Below are positions 62,162-64,000 of a stretch of DNA of 64,000 nt, piece by piece; the first letter of the stretch is position 1; each line of letters begins with the position of its first letter. The DNA is from Flagellimonas spongiicola (lineage in GTDB: Bacteria > Bacteroidota > Bacteroidia > Flavobacteriales > Flavobacteriaceae). The translations under genes and the position numbers were made by a program. Location of the stretch: contig NZ_JAMFMA010000004.1 of NCBI RefSeq assembly GCF_023502425.1, forward strand, positions 62,001 to 126,000, read 5' to 3'. A model generated the notes under the pieces. It saw only the letters and a program-made list of their open reading frames with translations, was not told where the DNA came from and did no database searches.

Positions 62162-62189
62162 TCAATAAACACTAATAATTAATTTAAAG

Positions 62190-63452
62190 ATGAAAGCTAA
62201 AGTTTTACTAATAATTGCCCTTGGAGTTTCCACATTTGGTTTTTCGCAGAAGAACGAGATCAAGGCAGCTGAAAAAGCATTCAAGGCAGGTGATGCTGAA
62301 AGTGCTAAAGCTTCATTGGAAAGTGCCGCATCCTTGATTGATAACGCCGACCCAAGAATGCAAGCGCAATATTATGCCATAAAAGGAAATGTATACTCCG
62401 ATTTGGCTAAAAAAGGGAATAATGATGCATTCCAACCAGCAATCGATGCTTATAATAAAGTGATTTCTGTAGAGGAGGCAAGTGGAAAAGAGAAGTATAC
62501 TACCGTAGCTGCACAGGGCCTTGCACAGATTACAGCAGATATTGTAAATGCTGCTGTAGCCGATAATGGAAATAAGGACTTTGAAGCCGCAGCAGATAAA
62601 TTGTATATGGGATACCAGTTGAGCCCAACAGATACACTTTATCTATACTATGCCGCTAGTAGTGCAGTAAATGGACAGCACTATGATAAAGCCCTTAGCT
62701 TTTACAATGAATTGAAGGATTTGGGCTATGACGGAAGCGGGGTAACCTATACTGCCGTGAATGCACAGACCGGTGAAGTTGAGACCATGGACAAAACAAC
62801 AAGGGACCTTTATGTCAAAGCTGGAACCCACAAGGATCCAAAAGATGACAAGACTCCATCCAAAAAAGCTGAAATTGTTAAGAACATTGCACTGATTTAT
62901 CAGCAACTTGGTGATAATGAAAAAGCATTGGCAGCTTATGCAGACGCAAGAGCAGTGGATGCTAACGATGTTAATTTGGTATTAGGTGAAGCTAACTTGT
63001 ACTATGCCATGGGGCAGAAAGACAAGTTCAAGGAATTGATGGGACAAGCCTCTGATATGGCTCCTGACAATGCCGATCTTCTATACAATATTGGTGTGAT
63101 CAATATGGAGCAAGGTAACTTGGAAGATGCTAGAGCAGCGTACAAAAAAACCTTGGCCGTGGATCCAGGCTATATCAATGCAATTTTGAACCTATCAACA
63201 ACATACGTGAATGAAGGAAACGGATTGATTGATGAGATGAACTCTTTAGGAAGTTCCAGAACTGATATTGCCCGTTACGATGAATTGAAGCAACAAAAGG
63301 ATGACCTTTTCTTGGAAGGTGCAAAAATCTTGGAAGATGCTTTAAACTCAAACCCTGACAACCAAAGTGTTTTAACACAATTGAAAAACATCTATGGTGC
63401 ATTAGGAGATACAGATAACTTTATGCGCGTAAAGAAGTTGCTTGGCGAATAA
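62190..63452 (+). CDS. Secreted TPR-repeat protein
   Basis: A 420-residue protein with a Sec signal peptide (cleavage near GFS-QK). TPR repeats fill the rest, for example AAEKAFKAGDAESAKASLESAA near the start and ALIYQQLGDNEKALAAYADARAVD, YNIGVINMEQGNLEDARAAYKKTLAVDPG later. Such periplasmic TPR proteins act as scaffolds; the partner is unknown. It lies 28 bp after gyrA and probably shares its transcript. Confidence 0.88.
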   Translation: MKAKVLLIIALGVSTFGFSQKNEIKAAEKAFKAGDAESAKASLESAASLIDNADPRMQAQYYAIKGNVYSDLAKKGNNDAFQPAIDAYNKVISVEEASGKEKYTTVAAQGLAQITADIVNAAVADNGNKDFEAAADKLYMGYQLSPTDTLYLYYAASSAVNGQHYDKALSFYNELKDLGYDGSGVTYTAVNAQTGEVETMDKTTRDLYVKAGTHKDPKDDKTPSKKAEIVKNIALIYQQLGDNEKALAAYADARAVDANDVNLVLGEANLYYAMGQKDKFKELMGQASDMAPDNADLLYNIGVINMEQGNLEDARAAYKKTLAVDPGYINAILNLSTTYVNEGNGLIDEMNSLGSSRTDIARYDELKQQKDDLFLEGAKILEDALNSNPDNQSVLTQLKNIYGALGDTDNFMRVKKLLGE

Positions 63453-63471
63453 GTTAATTCAGTAAATACAA

Positions 63472-63503
63472 TAAAAAAGCCCCGTTGAACGGGGCTTTTT
63501 TTA
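63472..63503. terminator. Bidirectional terminator after the TPR gene
   Basis: AGCCCCG pairs with CGGGGCT (loop TTGAA), flanked by AAAAAA on the left and TTTTTTT on the right, so it can act on both strands. It touches the stop codon of the convergent NlpC/P60 gene. Confidence 0.9.
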
Positions 63504-64000
63504 TATGATTTTTTTAATCACTCTTAATTTATGCGTGTATAACTTTTCATCAGTGTTGAATATACCTGTATGATCTATTCGGTCAATGCGCACATGGCCA
63601 TGGGCATGTATGATATAGTTATCTTTTAAAATAATACCCACGTGATCAATTACGCCTTCATTATTATCAAAAAATGCTAAATCACCAGGTTCGCTTTCCT
63701 CAATAAAACTTAAGGCTTCACCTTGTTGTGATTGCTGTTCAGCATCTCTTTTTAACGCATACCCATTGATTTTATAAACCATTTGTGTGAATCCCGAACA
63801 ATCAATCCCGAAAGGGGTTTTACCACCCCATTGGTAAGGTGCGTTCAAATAAAGTAAAGCACAATCCACGAGCTCTGATTTTGACTTTTTTCCTTGAATG
63901 GATTGTCCTTCATAATCATCGCCTAATAAATGAGTATTAGAGACAATGGACCCCATTACAACTGTTGATAAGGAGCCATCGGCTGTGCACAAATGTGCAA
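63501..64000 (-). CDS. C40 family peptidase (NlpC/P60), 5' end outside window
   Basis: The frame is open to the right edge, so only the C-terminal ~165 residues are present. The NlpC/P60 triad is visible: Cys in FGIDCSGFTQ, His in IDHVGIIL and a third His in IIHAHGHV. These enzymes cleave gamma-D-Glu-diaminopimelate bonds in peptidoglycan. YQWGGKTPFGIDCSGF is the family hallmark. Full-length relatives carry N-terminal SH3b domains, which would lie beyond the window. Confidence 0.93.
   Translation of the reverse strand, partial: AHLCTADGSLSTVVMGSIVSNTHLLGDDYEGQSIQGKKSKSELVDCALLYLNAPYQWGGKTPFGIDCSGFTQMVYKINGYALKRDAEQQSQQGEALSFIEESEPGDLAFFDNNEGVIDHVGIILKDNYIIHAHGHVRIDRIDHTGIFNTDEKLYTHKLRVIKKII

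Noticed and set aside
1..64000. tRNA genes, CRISPR arrays, prophage or defence islands
   Set aside because: No cloverleaf-like segment, regularly spaced repeat array, phage structural gene or known defence gene was seen; spacers between genes are mostly below 270 bp.

Overview
The window looks like a chromosomal segment of a marine-type Flavobacteriaceae (Bacteroidota). Evidence: AT-rich DNA, very few Shine-Dalgarno sequences, promoters of the form TTG-N19-TAnnTTTG, and characteristic gene families (UMF1/Atg22-like transporter, GIN-domain repeat proteins under an ECF sigma factor, DUF3822, TMEM220, fused ThrA, ClpC). Species cannot be named from sequence alone. Almost everything is core metabolism or housekeeping, tightly packed with 1-4 bp overlaps. 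No tRNA, rRNA, CRISPR, prophage or transposase was seen.

Layout. 1-6.6 kb: end of a glycogen branching enzyme, a GH31 glucosidase, an M48 lipoprotein protease, an MFS transporter and an NTF2-like lipoprotein. 6.6-9.6 kb (minus): ECF sigma factor, anti-sigma-like protein and two secreted beta-ladder repeat proteins. 9.8-14.4 kb: lon, cmk, an S41 peptidase. 14.66-15.28 kb: a small single-gene element bounded by nested perfect inverted repeats with structured ends, the only clearly accessory-looking DNA. 15.4-25.5 kb: LysM protein, rpsA, pyrR-pyrB, a STAS-like protein coupled to RNase Z, pdxH, sixA-ppk-ppx, miaE. 25.6-32.4 kb: a complete ebo cluster (eboA-F) plus a coupled TMEM220 gene, a widely distributed metabolite-traffic system whose substrate here is unknown. 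32.4-36.7 kb: dnaX, RNase P RNA, rsmD, DUF3822 and a membrane protein.

36.7-48.6 kb: RecD-like helicase, DUF4126, kdsB-HAD-kdnB (Kdo / possible 8-amino-Kdo), acyltransferase, yebC, pterin dehydratase, a 7-TM protein of unknown role, AGCS symporter, NTF2-like protein, SDR, glutaminase. 48.6-54.6 kb (minus): gcvT and thrABC, the latter preceded by a canonical promoter and a 17-codon Thr/Ile-rich leader peptide that suggests ribosome-mediated attenuation. 54.7-64 kb: NAD(P)HX repair enzyme, a small STAS-like protein, clpC, gyrA, a TPR protein and a truncated NlpC/P60 peptidase.

The observations most worth a second look are the ebo-TMEM220 operon, the inverted-repeat single-gene cassette, the thr leader peptide, the kdsB-kdnB pairing and the repeat-ladder operon under the ECF sigma factor.
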